From RGIG9115 sp045128915 (GTDB lineage: Bacteria > Bacillota > Clostridia > UBA1381): DNA of 64,000 bases. The translations under genes and the position numbers were made by a program. Shown here in pieces: positions 63,720 through 64,000 of the stretch (within the stretch, counting starts at the first letter, position 1; every line of letters begins with the position of its first letter). The notes beneath the pieces are model-generated. The model saw nothing but the letters and a program-made list of their open reading frames with translations. It searched no databases and was not told the origin of the DNA. Location: the NCBI GenBank assembly GCA_045128915.1, contig JBGVIT010000028.1, forward strand, positions 1 through 64,000. The letters are read 5' to 3'.

Positions 63720-63724
63720 CACTT

Positions 63725-63751
63725 AAGGCTGTTGCTAAATGCAACAGCCTT
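63725..63751. terminator. Bidirectional terminator between arg operon and dipicolinate gene
   Basis: AAGGCTGTTGC-TAAAT-GCAACAGCCTT is a perfect 11-bp stem with T/A-rich flanks on both strands, between convergent genes. Confidence 0.85.
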
Positions 63752-63774
63752 ATTATATATTATCAGCCACCTTA

Positions 63775-64000
63775 TCAAGACTCGACCGCACGCCTTAATA
63801 TTAATGGCTGTAATTGTATTCCATCAAGTGCAGCTTTTGAAGCAGCCGGAATTTCATCAAAGCTTGCAACAAGCGAGTTTGGTTTTGACTTATAATCATC
63901 TTGCTCAAATGGTACAAAATATATATTTTTATAATTCATTAAAGCTCCAATATTTTTTGCAGAGTTTCCAAGAGCGTCATTAGTTGAGACACCAAGCAAC
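63775..64000 (-). CDS. spoVFB: Dipicolinate synthase subunit B, C-terminal part
   Basis: The last 74 or so codons of a gene that runs off the right edge. The segment STNDALGNSAKNIGALMNYK, then NIYFVPFEQDDYKSKPNSLV, is characteristic of the flavoprotein-like subunit B of dipicolinate synthase, which makes the spore-core Ca-dipicolinate with subunit A. It shows that the organism is, or descends from, a spore former. The start and the partner gene are outside the window. Confidence 0.85.
   Translation of the reverse strand, partial: LLGVSTNDALGNSAKNIGALMNYKNIYFVPFEQDDYKSKPNSLVASFDEIPAASKAALDGIQLQPLILRRAVES

Noticed and set aside
63732..63983. 83-codon frame on the plus strand at the right edge
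   Set aside because: Antisense to the clearly recognisable dipicolinate synthase B gene, and starts inside a terminator.

Overview
The window comes from a low-GC, strictly anaerobic, spore-forming Firmicute of the class Clostridia, probably a gut fermenter. The evidence is the codon and base usage, the [FeFe] hydrogenases with their maturases HydF and HydG, the ferredoxin-rich energy genes, RNase J, RecD2, and the C-terminal end of dipicolinate synthase subunit B (a spore gene) at the right edge.

Bases 1 to about 14,640 are the right part of an integrated mobile element. It has a small ribbon-helix-helix protein, a MobP3/MobL-type relaxase with a candidate oriT just upstream, a palindrome-rich non-coding stretch, a small HTH/unknown/excisionase operon and, divergently, a 1013-residue protein with the signature motifs of the cellular RNA-dependent RNA polymerase family, translationally coupled to a 280-residue unknown partner. 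AT-rich cargo follows: three unrecognised genes, a DUF4143-type ATPase, and a 601-residue protein with a HEPN-like RX4H motif near its C-terminus. The element ends at the 3' half of a tRNA-Pro gene, the expected attachment-site scar. No integrase or conjugation genes are seen, so they should lie left of the window.

From 14.7 to 16.6 kb lie decayed remains of a sugar-type solute-binding protein gene and an AraC-type regulator.

From 33.8 down to 16.6 kb, on the minus strand, runs a compact 17-gene unit with overlaps or gaps of at most about 25 bases. It encodes two small [2Fe-2S] thioredoxin-fold proteins, a PAS-containing sensory-type [FeFe] hydrogenase, a SpoIIE-like phosphatase, a second [FeFe] hydrogenase, malate dehydrogenase, fumarase, HdrB, HdrC, HdrA, an MvhD/FlxD protein, three Flx/Asr-like electron-transfer subunits, a soluble two-subunit fumarate reductase and an aspartate/dicarboxylate-type exchanger. 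I infer a cytoplasmic reductive branch (oxaloacetate to malate to fumarate to succinate) whose last step may be coupled to flavin-based electron bifurcation by an Hdr-Flx complex. Two Rex-like operators lie upstream, one overlapping a promoter, which would tie the unit to NADH/NAD+ balance.

The rest is mostly chromosome housekeeping: tmRNA and SmpB, RNase J, a PLP enzyme, shikimate kinase and dehydrogenase, RecD2, RluD, TsaB/TsaE, formate-THF ligase, CoaD, RsmD, a YqeG phosphatase, TspO, an AraC regulator divergent from L-fucose isomerase, two polysaccharide deacetylases, HydF and HydG (behind an attenuator-like leader), an HD protein, HflX, a YigZ protein, a QueG-like protein, ArgD, ArgF, an acetyltransferase and partial dipicolinate synthase B. 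Notable non-coding structures are a nested palindrome array upstream of smpB (4 copies of GCGATAT facing 4 inverted copies) and the hydG leader with mutually exclusive hairpins.
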